The notes: a model not told the origin generated them from the sequence alone. DNA of 6,705 nt from Ancrocorticia sp039812645 (GCA_039812645.1 JBDIAV010000127.1:1-6705); one strand, 5' to 3'. Positions 1-6,044 are shown, counted from the stretch's first letter. Translations and numbers: made by a program.

Positions 1-1235
1 ACGCCGATGGAGCTGATGCGGCAGTTCGAGATCTTCTCAAGGTAGAGCACGTAATCTTGCGCCGCCTGCGGAAGCTCCTCGAACGTGGTGCAGCCAGAGA
101 TGTCCTCCTGCCAGCCAGGAACATACTCATAAACCGGAACCGCCCGAGCAAACTCGGACTGAATGGCCGGAACTTCCTCGACGCGCTTGCCATCAACCTC
201 GTAGGCCACGCATACCGGGATCTGCTCCAGGCCACCGAGAACATCGAGCTTGGTGAGCACGATATCCGTCAGGCCGTTGACGCGCGCGGAGTAGCGGGAC
301 ACCGGGGCGTCGTACCAGCCGCAGCGGCGCGGGCGGCCGGTGGTCACGCCGTACTCGCCGCCCTTCTCGCGCAGCCAGTCGCCGGATTCGTCGAACAGCT
401 CCGTGGGGAACGGACCTTCGCCCACGCGGGTGACGTAGGCCTTGGCCACGCCTACCACACGGTCAATGCGGGTGGGGCCAACGCCGGTGCCGGTGCAGGC
501 GCCGCCAGCCGTCGGGTTGGAAGAGGTGACGTAGGGGTAGGTGCCGTGATCGATGTCCAGCATCGTGGACTGGCCACCCTCAAACACCACGGTCTTGCCG
601 GCATCGAGAGCATTGTTCACTTCGAGGACGGTATCAATGACCATGGGCCGGACGCGCTCGGCAAAAGACGTGAGTTCGGCGACGACGTCGTCGACCTCGA
701 AGGTATCCTCACCGTAAGCGGCGAGCAGGATGTTCTTGTCCGCAAGCGCAGTCTCGACCTTGGAACGCAGCGACTCCTCGTCAAAGAGGTCCTGCATGCG
801 CAGGCCGGTGCGCGAAACCTTGTCGGCGTAGGTGGGGCCGATACCGCGGCCGGTGGTGCCGATCTTCTTGTCGCCGAGCGACTTCTCGGACAGGGCATCC
901 ATCTTGCGGTCATACGAGGTGATGATGTGCGCGTTGGACGAGACCTTCAGCTTCGAGGTGTCCATACCGCGCGACTCCAGTTCCTCGATCTCCTCGAAGA
1001 GGACCTGGATGTCCACTACAACACCGTTACCAATAACGGGGATGCACCCCGGGGAGAGAATTCCGCCCGGAAGAAGGTGTAGTGCGAATTTTTCACCATC
1101 AACGACGACGGTGTGACCAGCGTTGTTACCGCCGTTGTACTTGACGACGTACTCTGCACGGGTGCCGAGCTGATCGGTGGCCTTTCCTTTTCCTTCGTCG
1201 CCCCACTGGGCGCCAAGGATGATGACCGCAGGCAT
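1..1235 (-). CDS. purA: Adenylosuccinate synthase, 3' end cut by window edge
   Basis: This cytoplasmic enzyme makes adenylosuccinate from IMP, aspartate and GTP, the first committed step from IMP to AMP. The minus strand encodes 411 complete codons and runs off the left edge; I expect roughly 15-20 C-terminal residues to be missing, since family members are about 425-430 aa. Visible motifs are GAQWGDEGKGK (residues 8-18, catalytic Asp13), NGGNNAGHT (34-42, catalytic His41), TTGRGIGPT (127-135), LDIDHGTYPYVTSSN (226-240), TTGRPRRCGW (298-307, the IMP/aspartate loop) and TKLDVLGG (328-335, guanine recognition). Reading EGGQSTMLDIDHG instead of the enterobacterial EGAQG-type motif resembles actinobacterial homologues as I recall them. 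I chose the ATG at 1235 because a strong Shine-Dalgarno lies just upstream. An in-frame ATG at 1250 would put that site inside the gene. It is divergent from glgP. The identification is secure. Confidence 0.97.
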   Translation of the reverse strand, partial: MPAVIILGAQWGDEGKGKATDQLGTRAEYVVKYNGGNNAGHTVVVDGEKFALHLLPGGILSPGCIPVIGNGVVVDIQVLFEEIEELESRGMDTSKLKVSSNAHIITSYDRKMDALSEKSLGDKKIGTTGRGIGPTYADKVSRTGLRMQDLFDEESLRSKVETALADKNILLAAYGEDTFEVDDVVAELTSFAERVRPMVIDTVLEVNNALDAGKTVVFEGGQSTMLDIDHGTYPYVTSSNPTAGGACTGTGVGPTRIDRVVGVAKAYVTRVGEGPFPTELFDESGDWLREKGGEYGVTTGRPRRCGWYDAPVSRYSARVNGLTDIVLTKLDVLGGLEQIPVCVAYEVDGKRVEEVPAIQSEFARAVPVYEYVPGWQEDISGCTTFEELPQAAQDYVLYLEKISNCRISSIG

Positions 1236-1240
1236 ACTGC

Positions 1241-1247
1241 TCTCCTT
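1241..1247 (-). promoter_or_regulatory. Ribosome binding site of purA
   Basis: Read on the minus strand this is AAGGAGA, five bases before the ATG at 1235. It decides between two in-frame ATG codons (1250 and 1235) in favour of the inner one, because the outer one would have the site inside its coding region and has no comparable site of its own. Confidence 0.85.
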
Positions 1248-1262
1248 CATTGCTTACGCTTC

Positions 1263-1285
1263 GTAAAGGGGCCATGCCGCTTTAC
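1263..1285 (-). other. Hairpin in the purA leader
   Basis: GTAAAG (1263-1268) and CTTTAC (1280-1285) are complementary. After one C/C mismatch three more pairs form inside. If purA is transcribed from upstream of 1285, this stem would sit 28 bases before the start codon in the mRNA. It has no T-tract and is not a terminator. An operator or an incidental structure are both possible. Confidence 0.35.
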
Positions 1286-1340
1286 TTGTTTAGCATACTG
1301 ACAGCAACAGGTGAAACAGAAGAGGGCCGAATGGTGAGAC

Positions 1341-1350
1341 ATAACGTTAT
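1341..1350. promoter_or_regulatory. 10-bp palindrome with AACGTT core, possible operator
   Basis: ATAACGTTAT is a perfect palindrome, flanked by GAGAC on the left and CTCT on the right, so the symmetry extends further if one base is allowed to bulge. LacI-family operators typically have a central CG within an AANCGNTT-like palindrome and often control sugar and glucan genes, so a link to glgP is plausible. This is inferred from the core alone; no regulator gene is in the window. Confidence 0.35.
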
Positions 1351-1416
1351 CTCTGGCGTCCGGATGGAAAGACTCACGCGCTCGCGGTGCGAAGTTGGCC
1401 ACTATGAGAGCAGTAA

Positions 1417-1436
1417 TTCGGCGTAAATACGCCGAA
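1417..1436. promoter_or_regulatory. Perfect 9+9 bp inverted repeat, probable operator
   Basis: The arms TTCGGCGTA (1417-1425) and TACGCCGAA (1428-1436) are exact reverse complements around a two-base centre, AA. There is no T-tract on either side in either direction, so it is not an intrinsic terminator. The length and near-zero spacing fit the binding site of a dimeric regulator. It lies 158 bp before the glgP start and 182 bp before the purA start, so it could act on either promoter. The regulator is unknown. Confidence 0.55.
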
Positions 1437-1444
1437 AATGTGGG

Positions 1445-1482
1445 GTATCCCTTATCCATTTGGCGAGACTTTCGCGGGATAC
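1445..1482. other. Interrupted inverted repeat upstream of glgP
   Basis: GTATCCC (1445-1451) pairs with GGGATAC (1476-1482). Inside, GCGA (1463-1466) pairs with TCGC (1472-1475) and stacks directly on the right arm, leaving an 11-base bulge on the left. It could be an RNA structure in a long glgP leader or a spaced DNA dyad. Whether it is transcribed is unknown. Confidence 0.35.
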
Positions 1483-1513
1483 AACGATTTAATTTGAAAC
1501 GCTGGGCATATAC

Positions 1514-1523
1514 GACCTAGGTC
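1514..1523. promoter_or_regulatory. 10-bp palindrome near the glgP start
   Basis: GACCTAGGTC is a perfect palindrome 70 bp before the glgP ATG. Its position would suit an operator overlapping the promoter or transcript start, but ten symmetric bases can occur by chance and I recognise no regulator for it. Confidence 0.25.
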
Positions 1524-1578
1524 CGGGTTTCATTCCGTGCAGCGCCGGTCACTAATCTACGTATGCAAATTCTTTCGC

Positions 1579-1584
1579 AAGGAG
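1579..1584 (+). promoter_or_regulatory. Ribosome binding site of glgP
   Basis: AAGGAG sits nine bases before the ATG at 1594. It selects this start over an in-frame GTG at 1537, which has no Shine-Dalgarno and would add 19 residues of basic, non-conserved sequence. Confidence 0.85.
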
Positions 1585-1593
1585 ATTCAGTTA

Positions 1594-3963
1594 ATGTCTA
1601 CGGATCTGACGCAATCGCTAGGCGCTTTCGTGCGTTCGGCATCAGGCAAGACCACCCGCAGCTCAAATACCATGGAATTCTGGACCGGGCTGTCCGGACT
1701 CGTCGTCGACCAGATCGCCGACAACTGGGAGGCCACCACTAAGGCGTACCAGGCAGGCCGTCAGGAGCACTACTTCTCAGCCGAGTTCCTCATGGGCCGC
1801 GCCCTGCTCAACAACCTCACCAACCTCGGGTTGCTTGACGAGGCACGCGAGGCAGTCGCAGCGCAAGGCCAGGACCTCGCTGACGTGCTCGAAGCCGAAC
1901 ACGATGCCGCGCTCGGCAACGGTGGCCTCGGCCGCCTCGCCGCTTGCTTCCTCGATTCGTGCGCCACGCTCGATCTGCCCGTGACCGGCTACGGCATTCT
2001 CTACCGTTACGGCCTCTTCAAGCAGACCATCGACAACGGCTTCCAGAACGAGCACCCAGATCCGTGGATGGAAGAGGGCTACCCCTTCGTTATCCGCCGC
2101 GAGGAAGAGGCACGCTACGTGCGCTTCGCGGACATGGACGTGCGCGCCGTTCCTTACGACATGCCGATCACCGGTTACGGCACCAAGAACGTCAACACCC
2201 TGCGCCTGTGGAAGTCCGAGCCCATCGAAGAGTTCGACTACGACGCGTTCAACTCTCAGCGCTTCACCGACGCCATCGTCGAGCGTGAGCGCGTGGCCGA
2301 TCTTTGCCGCGTTCTCTACCCGAACGACACCACCTACGAAGGCAAGGTGCTGCGCGTTCGCCAGCAGTACTTCTTCGTCTCCGCGTCGCTGCAGACCATG
2401 GTGGACGTCTACCTGCGCGAGCACGGCGAGGACCTCACCGGCTTCGGCAAGCTGAACTCCGTCCAGCTCAACGACACCCACCCGGTACTCGCCATCCCCG
2501 AACTGATGCGCCTGCTCCTCGACGAGCACGGCATGTCCTGGGACGACGCCTGGGCCGTGGTGCAGCAGACCTTCGCCTACACCAACCACACCGTTCTGGC
2601 CGAGGCGCTGGAGAAGTGGGAAGTTTCGATCTTCCAGAAGCTCTTCCCCCGCGTCTTCGAAATCGTCCAGGAAATCGATCGCCGCTTCCGTGAGGAGCTC
2701 GCGAAGGCTGGCCATCACCCCGGCAAGATCGATTACATGGCCCCGGTTCACGGCGGACTCGTCCACATGGCATGGATCGCCTGCTACGCGGCATTCTCCA
2801 TCAACGGCGTGGCCGCGCTGCACACTGAGATTCTCAAGCGCGAGACGCTGCACGACTGGTATGAGATCTGGCCCGAGAAGTTCAACAATAAGACCAATGG
2901 TGTAACCCAGCGCCGCTGGCTCAACTCCTGCAACCCCGGCCTGGCCGACCTGCTGACGCGCGAGCTCGGTTCCGACGCCTGGGTGACCGACCTGGCCAAG
3001 CTCGCCGACATCACCGACCGTGGCGAGGACGAGGGCCTGCTGCGCGAGCTCATCGGCGTGAAGCGTGAGAACAAGGAGCGCTTCGCCAAGTGGATTGAGG
3101 CTCGCCAGGGCATCAAGATCCCCGTGGACGCCATCTATGACGTGCAGATCAAGCGTCTGCACGAGTACAAGCGTCAGCTGCTCAACGCGCTCTACATCCT
3201 GGATCTGTACTACCGCCTCAAGGATGACCCGTCGCTCGACGTTACCCCGCGTGTCTTCATCTTCGGCGCCAAGGCAGCTCCCGGCTACAAGCGCGCCAAG
3301 GCCATCATCAAGCTGATCAACGAGATCGGCGCCCTCATCAACAACGATCCGGAGATGGAGGGCCGCCTGGCTCTCGTCTGGGTTGAGAACTACAACGTGA
3401 CTCCCGCCGAGTACATCATCCCGGCCGCGGATGTCTCCGAGCAGATCTCCACCGCTGGCAAGGAAGCTTCCGGCACCTCCAACATGAAGTTCATGATGAA
3501 CGGCGCTCTGACGCTGGGCACCATGGACGGCGCCAACGTGGAGATCCACGAGGCCGTGGGCGACGACAACGCCTACATCTTCGGCGCCCGCGAGGAGGAA
3601 CTGCCCGAGCTGCGCAAGTCCTACAACCCGCGCGAAGCCTACGAGACCGTCTCCGGCCTCAAGCGTGTTCTCGATTCCTTCGTTGACGGCACCCTGAACG
3701 ACGGCGGCACCGGCGACTTCCACGACCTGCTCGGCACCCTGCTGGACGGCACCTCGTGGGAGCCCGCAGACGTCTACTACCTGCTCGGCGATTTCGCGGA
3801 CTACCGCGAGGTCAAGGACCGCATGGCCGCCGACTACCGCGACGAGCTGAAGTGGGCGACGATGTGCTGGAACAACATCACGCTGTCCGGCCGCTTCTCC
3901 TCCGACCGCACCATCACGGATTACGCGGAGCAGGTGTGGAAGCTGGAGAAGACGGCGATCTGA
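1594..3963 (+). CDS. glgP: Glycogen / alpha-glucan phosphorylase
   Basis: This GT35-family cytoplasmic enzyme removes glucose units from the non-reducing ends of glycogen or maltodextrin as glucose-1-phosphate, using pyridoxal phosphate. The 789-aa protein is complete and slightly shorter than E. coli GlgP (about 815 aa). Motifs in order are EFLMGRALLNNLTNLG (64-79), ALGNGGLGRLAACFLDS (106-122), GYGILYRYGLFKQ (132-144), QLNDTHPVLAIPELMR (291-306), EKWEVSIFQKLFPR (340-353), NNKTNGVTQRRWL (431-443), QIKRLHEYKRQLLN (518-531) and the PLP site EASGTSNMKFMMNGALT (624-640), with Lys632 as the Schiff-base lysine. The N-terminus lacks the phosphorylation segment of animal phosphorylases. Codons are strongly C/G-ending throughout, suggesting a native, well-expressed gene. 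It stands alone, divergent from purA, and ends in its own terminator. Glycogen versus maltodextrin preference cannot be read from sequence. Confidence 0.97.
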   Translation: MSTDLTQSLGAFVRSASGKTTRSSNTMEFWTGLSGLVVDQIADNWEATTKAYQAGRQEHYFSAEFLMGRALLNNLTNLGLLDEAREAVAAQGQDLADVLEAEHDAALGNGGLGRLAACFLDSCATLDLPVTGYGILYRYGLFKQTIDNGFQNEHPDPWMEEGYPFVIRREEEARYVRFADMDVRAVPYDMPITGYGTKNVNTLRLWKSEPIEEFDYDAFNSQRFTDAIVERERVADLCRVLYPNDTTYEGKVLRVRQQYFFVSASLQTMVDVYLREHGEDLTGFGKLNSVQLNDTHPVLAIPELMRLLLDEHGMSWDDAWAVVQQTFAYTNHTVLAEALEKWEVSIFQKLFPRVFEIVQEIDRRFREELAKAGHHPGKIDYMAPVHGGLVHMAWIACYAAFSINGVAALHTEILKRETLHDWYEIWPEKFNNKTNGVTQRRWLNSCNPGLADLLTRELGSDAWVTDLAKLADITDRGEDEGLLRELIGVKRENKERFAKWIEARQGIKIPVDAIYDVQIKRLHEYKRQLLNALYILDLYYRLKDDPSLDVTPRVFIFGAKAAPGYKRAKAIIKLINEIGALINNDPEMEGRLALVWVENYNVTPAEYIIPAADVSEQISTAGKEASGTSNMKFMMNGALTLGTMDGANVEIHEAVGDDNAYIFGAREEELPELRKSYNPREAYETVSGLKRVLDSFVDGTLNDGGTGDFHDLLGTLLDGTSWEPADVYYLLGDFADYREVKDRMAADYRDELKWATMCWNNITLSGRFSSDRTITDYAEQVWKLEKTAI

Positions 3964-4010
3964 GGTTCCTGGGCTGTCGCGGTATGCCACGATAACCCGA
4001 TGTGACGACG

Positions 4011-4071
4011 ACGGCCTGGGCCCGCGTCCGGTTCTTAGGAATCGTACGTGGTGGCCCGGGCCGTTTCGTTT
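4011..4071 (+). terminator. Intrinsic terminator of glgP
   Basis: ACGGCCTGGGCC (4011-4022) pairs with GGCCCGGGCCGT (4053-4064) over 12 positions, 11 Watson-Crick and one G-U, around a 30-base loop. It is followed directly by a T-rich tail, TTTCGTTT overlapping the stem end. It begins 47 bases after the glgP stop. The large loop is unusual, but stem strength and tail support termination. The minus-strand reading has no T-tract. Confidence 0.8.
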
Positions 4072-4168
4072 GGGTCAATGAGCAGCTTGCTGGCTTGGTG
4101 GCTTGTTAGCCGACCAGGTGCTCGATAACTTACCGGCAGCTTGGCTACAAGGTGACTTGATAGTGGTC

Positions 4169-4219
4169 AGGGCGGCGCTTGTACCTTGGGATTCGTTCCC
4201 ACGGAACAGGCGCCGCCCT
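4169..4219. repeat. 51-nt near-perfect palindromic hairpin
   Basis: From the ends inward, A plus GGGCGGCGC (4170-4178) pairs with GCGCCGCCC (4210-4218) plus T. The stem continues through UUGU against ACAG with one G-U, a single A/A mismatch, two G-C pairs, a U/C mismatch and UGGGA/UCCCA. The loop is five bases (4192-4196). That gives 21 pairs and two 1x1 mismatches. Neither strand has a T-tract after it, so it is not a typical intrinsic terminator. It resembles a REP-like or miniature palindromic element, or a structural end for convergent transcripts. Confidence 0.65.
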
Positions 4220-4236
4220 CGTTGCATTCCGTCATA

Positions 4237-4259
4237 CCTGGCTGGCATTCCAAGCCAGG
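4237..4259. repeat. 7-bp hairpin next to the long palindrome
   Basis: CCTGGCT (4237-4243) pairs with AGCCAGG (4253-4259) around nine bases. On the plus strand it is followed by GTTTATCC, a poor T-tract, so it could be a weak secondary terminator. It lies 17 bases after the 51-nt palindrome. Confidence 0.4.
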
Positions 4260-4285
4260 GTTTATCCGAGCTCCAACGCCGCGTG

Positions 4286-4330
4286 TCCCGTGCTCAGCAC
4301 CCCGCGTTCCGTATCCCGTGCTCAGCACCC
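4286..4330. repeat. 17-bp direct repeat with palindromic core
   Basis: TCCCGTGCTCAGCACCC occurs exactly at 4286-4302 and 4314-4330, 28 bases apart. Each copy contains the palindrome GTGCT-C-AGCAC, and a shared CGCGT precedes both copies. Two identical dyads at a regular distance suggest either paired protein sites or a recent local duplication. No array continues on either side. Confidence 0.65.
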
Positions 4331-4373
4331 ACACAGAAGAAGTAACGGTGGTTTCTCGGATAGTCGACCCGGC

Positions 4374-4449
4374 GGATTCGACGGGTGCGGTATCGGTTAC
4401 CTCTCTATATTTCCGTTACCTCGTCGGATACGCGAACCTCGTCGAATCC
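4374..4449. repeat. 10-bp inverted repeat ending on the methyltransferase stop
   Basis: GGATTCGACG (4374-4383) is the exact reverse complement of CGTCGAATCC (4440-4449). The pairing can extend by a G-U and a G-C. The right arm's last base is part of the TAG stop of the minus-strand methyltransferase, so in its mRNA the stem would close a 3' loop of about 52 bases. There is no T-tract after it. Confidence 0.45.
4394..4444. repeat. Three imperfect direct repeats, 18-19 bp apart
   Basis: ACCTC recurs at 4399, 4418 and 4436. The first two units share GTTACCTC (4396-4403 and 4415-4422). The last two share ACCTCGTCG exactly (4418-4426 and 4436-4444), followed by similar GGATAC and AATCCT. The spacing is close to two helical turns, as in iteron-like protein sites, but three short units are weak evidence. 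Confidence 0.35.
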
Positions 4450-6032
4450 TAGATTCGCACCGTGCGCGTCACGGTGAACTTCTGATTGCGACCGAGCTGC
4501 TCGGTGGGCCCAACGAGGCGTTGCAAAGCTCGGCGATGCTCAAGGTGCGAGTTGAAAACCGTGAGCATGATGCCGCCCGGGCGCAGCGTGCGCGCCGCTT
4601 CCCGGAAAAGGAACTCCGAGAGCGCCGTAGAGACGCTAGCTTCCGAATGGAAGGGCGGATTGCAGACGATAAGGTTTAGGCTTGCGTCAGGCTGTTGGAA
4701 GAGCGCGTGATCCTGCCGCACCTCGTATCGTGCGGCACCTGCACGATTGTCGGCTGGCTCAAACCCATTGCGTCGGAGTATCGCCTCGCCCTGGTCTCCA
4801 TCCTCAACCAATCCATCCAGCAACGGCTCGCAGCCATTACGCCGCAGCGTTGCCTTCGCTGAACGCACAGCCACGGCCGAACGATCCGTGGCAATCACGT
4901 GATACTCAGGGTGGGAACGGAGCAGCGCGGCAGTGAGCAGTCCAGTGCCACATCCCAGGTCAGCGGCTGTACCCCCCATTGTATGGCGCGGCATCTGCTC
5001 GATAAATGGGATGAGGAACCGAGTGCCGATGTCCACTCGGCCGGCGGCAAAGGCGCCCGGGTATGAGCATACCCAGAGTTTGAGCTCGGAGTCGAAGTAT
5101 TCGTTGGGGTCCGAGTCCAGCAAGTGCTTCGGCAATTGGTTGCGACTCGATGATTCGTTGTGGTCGCCCTCCGGAAGGTCGCTCCGCGATTGGTTACTAC
5201 TCTGCTCCGGCGACTGTTTCGGCAACTGGCCCGGTGTCTGTTTCAATCCACCACGTTTTAATTCGTCACGCGTTTCGATTCCGGGCACAGCACTCCGGCG
5301 AGGCTCGCCAGCTAGGAGCACGCGCGATTTCTGCCGTGCCAGCGAGGCTGACACCTGCCCGAAATGGCGTTCCAGTACCTCATTCATAGCCCGCGTCATG
5401 TGCTTGATGCGGCCACCGGCAAATACTTTCACGTTGGGGCTGGCATATGCTGCGATGAGCGAGGCCCAGTGGTCGAGCTGCGAAAGATCCTTGGGCAATT
5501 GCATGAGGATCACCTCGGCGCCCGCAAGCAGACTCTCATCCAGCTCGCAGGATTGGAATACGTCCAACTCCTGCGTGTCGGCTACCAATACCCCATCCTT
5601 TGGCGTAATCGTCTGACCATTAGAAACCTTAGTTGCAGAATTCCATCCCTGCTCCAACGTATCTGTTGACGCTCCCATACCGTCGGGAGGCATCACTAGT
5701 CCCAGGGAATCTGCCAACGATTCGAAGTTCGCCTGCAACGCCATGCGCGCGCCGTAGGCATCCTGATGGCAGCGGATTCCACGAGTACCCGGGCAACCCA
5801 GGCTTGCCACCGCAAGAGTGAGCGCACCGTATCGGTCCCCTATGACCACAACCGAGCCCGAAGCCACCTCCCGAATCGCCGACGCAGCCATATCGACAAG
5901 CAGGCGATCCGTGGCATCGAAGGCAAACAAGTTGTCCGCTGCAGGATCGGGCCAGCGACTCAACCGATCATAAGGAAAGCTAATAGGCACGAGATCACGT
6001 GGATCGGGGAGCGTAAAAAGACTGTGCGGCAT
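4449..6032 (-). CDS. RsmC/RlmG-like rRNA (guanine-N2) methyltransferase, enlarged
   Basis: A class I SAM-dependent methyltransferase of the RsmC/RlmG group (COG2813), which in E. coli makes m2G in 16S (RsmC) or 23S (RlmG) rRNA. Which rRNA it modifies here is not decidable from sequence. Residues 30-245 form the degenerate N-terminal domain: NLFAFDATDRLL (34-45), VIGDRYGALTLA (63-74), GGRIKHMTRAMNEVL (206-220) and SLARQKSRVLL (230-240). Residues 320-527 form the catalytic domain: YPGAFAAGRVDIGTRFL (324-340), SAM motif I ADLGCGTGLL (357-366), motif II TDRS (382-385) and catalytic NPPFH (458-462). At 527 aa it is much longer than RsmC (343) or RlmG (378). The excess lies in a Q/S/N-rich hydrophilic linker (about 245-318), a polar segment near 110-145, and an apparent 23-residue duplication (LRRNGCEP at 396, LRRNGFEP at 419). 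The ATG at 6032 lacks a good Shine-Dalgarno site. The frame is open and all motifs are intact. Confidence 0.88.
   Translation of the reverse strand: MPHSLFTLPDPRDLVPISFPYDRLSRWPDPAADNLFAFDATDRLLVDMAASAIREVASGSVVVIGDRYGALTLAVASLGCPGTRGIRCHQDAYGARMALQANFESLADSLGLVMPPDGMGASTDTLEQGWNSATKVSNGQTITPKDGVLVADTQELDVFQSCELDESLLAGAEVILMQLPKDLSQLDHWASLIAAYASPNVKVFAGGRIKHMTRAMNEVLERHFGQVSASLARQKSRVLLAGEPRRSAVPGIETRDELKRGGLKQTPGQLPKQSPEQSSNQSRSDLPEGDHNESSSRNQLPKHLLDSDPNEYFDSELKLWVCSYPGAFAAGRVDIGTRFLIPFIEQMPRHTMGGTAADLGCGTGLLTAALLRSHPEYHVIATDRSAVAVRSAKATLRRNGCEPLLDGLVEDGDQGEAILRRNGFEPADNRAGAARYEVRQDHALFQQPDASLNLIVCNPPFHSEASVSTALSEFLFREAARTLRPGGIMLTVFNSHLEHRRALQRLVGPTEQLGRNQKFTVTRTVRI
4755..4847 (-). repeat. 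Diverged internal duplication in the methyltransferase gene
   Basis: LRRNGCEP (codons 396-403, 4847-4824) and LRRNGFEP (codons 419-426, 4778-4755) are offset by 23 codons. The preceding KAT/EAI codons are weakly similar. The DNA differs largely at third positions while seven of eight residues are kept. The distance between motif II and NPPFH is correspondingly longer than I expect for the family, which fits a tandem duplication rather than coincidence. Confidence 0.55.
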
Positions 6033-6038
6033 TGCCCT

Positions 6039-6044
6039 AGCTTA
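6039..6044 (-). promoter_or_regulatory. Candidate -10 element for leaderless methyltransferase transcript
   Basis: Read on the minus strand, TAAGCT lies at -12 to -7 relative to the A of the ATG at 6032, with AGGGCA between. This matches the TANNNT spacing known from leaderless actinobacterial transcripts. It would explain the absence of a properly spaced Shine-Dalgarno site, as AGGG here is only two bases from the ATG. A TANNNT match is easily found by chance. Confidence 0.35.

Larger units (their letters stand above)
1236..1593. promoter_or_regulatory. Divergent purA/glgP intergenic control region
   Basis: These 358 bp separate the two divergent start codons and must carry both promoters. 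I see no sigma70-like -35/-10 pair convincing enough to name. For purA the best weak pair is TTGCTG (1307-1302) and TAAAGC (1284-1279), spaced 17. For glgP, TTGAAA at 1494-1499 has no good partner. What stands out is dyad symmetry: separate elements at 1263-1285, 1341-1350, 1417-1436, 1445-1482 and 1514-1523, listed individually. A minus-strand 70-codon open frame (1459-1247) crosses this region but lacks a ribosome binding site and recognisable content, so I do not call it a gene. Confidence 0.7.
4072..4448. other. Gene-free, repeat-rich convergent intergenic region
   Basis: About 375 bp between the glgP terminator and the end of the methyltransferase gene hold no credible gene. The plus-strand open frames crossing it (up to 166 codons from a TTG at 4179) lack a ribosome binding site and recognisable content, and overlap the methyltransferase antisense. 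The left end has three GCTTG units at exactly 8-base steps (4085, 4093, 4101), and GCAGCTTG recurs at 4082 and 4136. The remaining repeats are listed separately. No transposase, tRNA or attachment site is visible. Confidence 0.65.

Noticed and set aside
57..1082. Long plus-strand open frame (341 codons)
   Set aside because: Antisense to purA, whose catalytic motifs are all on the minus strand. The plus-strand translation shows no family features.
1247..1459. Possible 70-aa leader gene between purA and glgP on the minus strand
   Set aside because: Its stop falls right before purA, but there is no Shine-Dalgarno, the product is cysteine- and basic-rich without known features, and it covers the dyad elements.
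1537..1593. Upstream GTG start for glgP
   Set aside because: It adds 19 non-conserved residues and lacks a ribosome binding site, whereas the ATG at 1594 has AAGGAG at good spacing.
1777..3990. Very long minus-strand open frame (737 codons) opposite glgP
   Set aside because: An artefact of the strong G/C third-position bias of glgP. The translation is V/G/L/E-rich without recognisable motifs and there is no ribosome binding site.
4286..4330. Start of a CRISPR-like array
   Set aside because: Only two copies, a repeat of 17 bp, a spacer of 11 bp, and no cas gene nearby.
4436..4452. T-arm-like GTCGAATCC suggesting a tRNA end
   Set aside because: No acceptor, D or anticodon arm can be assembled around it on either strand. 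It is part of the inverted repeat at the methyltransferase stop.
4103..4679. Several overlapping plus-strand open frames after glgP
   Set aside because: Weak starts (one a TTG), no ribosome binding site, compositionally odd products spanning hairpins and repeats, and antisense overlap with the methyltransferase gene.
4933..5616. 227-codon plus-strand open frame
   Set aside because: Antisense to the methyltransferase, including its low-complexity linker. It has no recognisable content.
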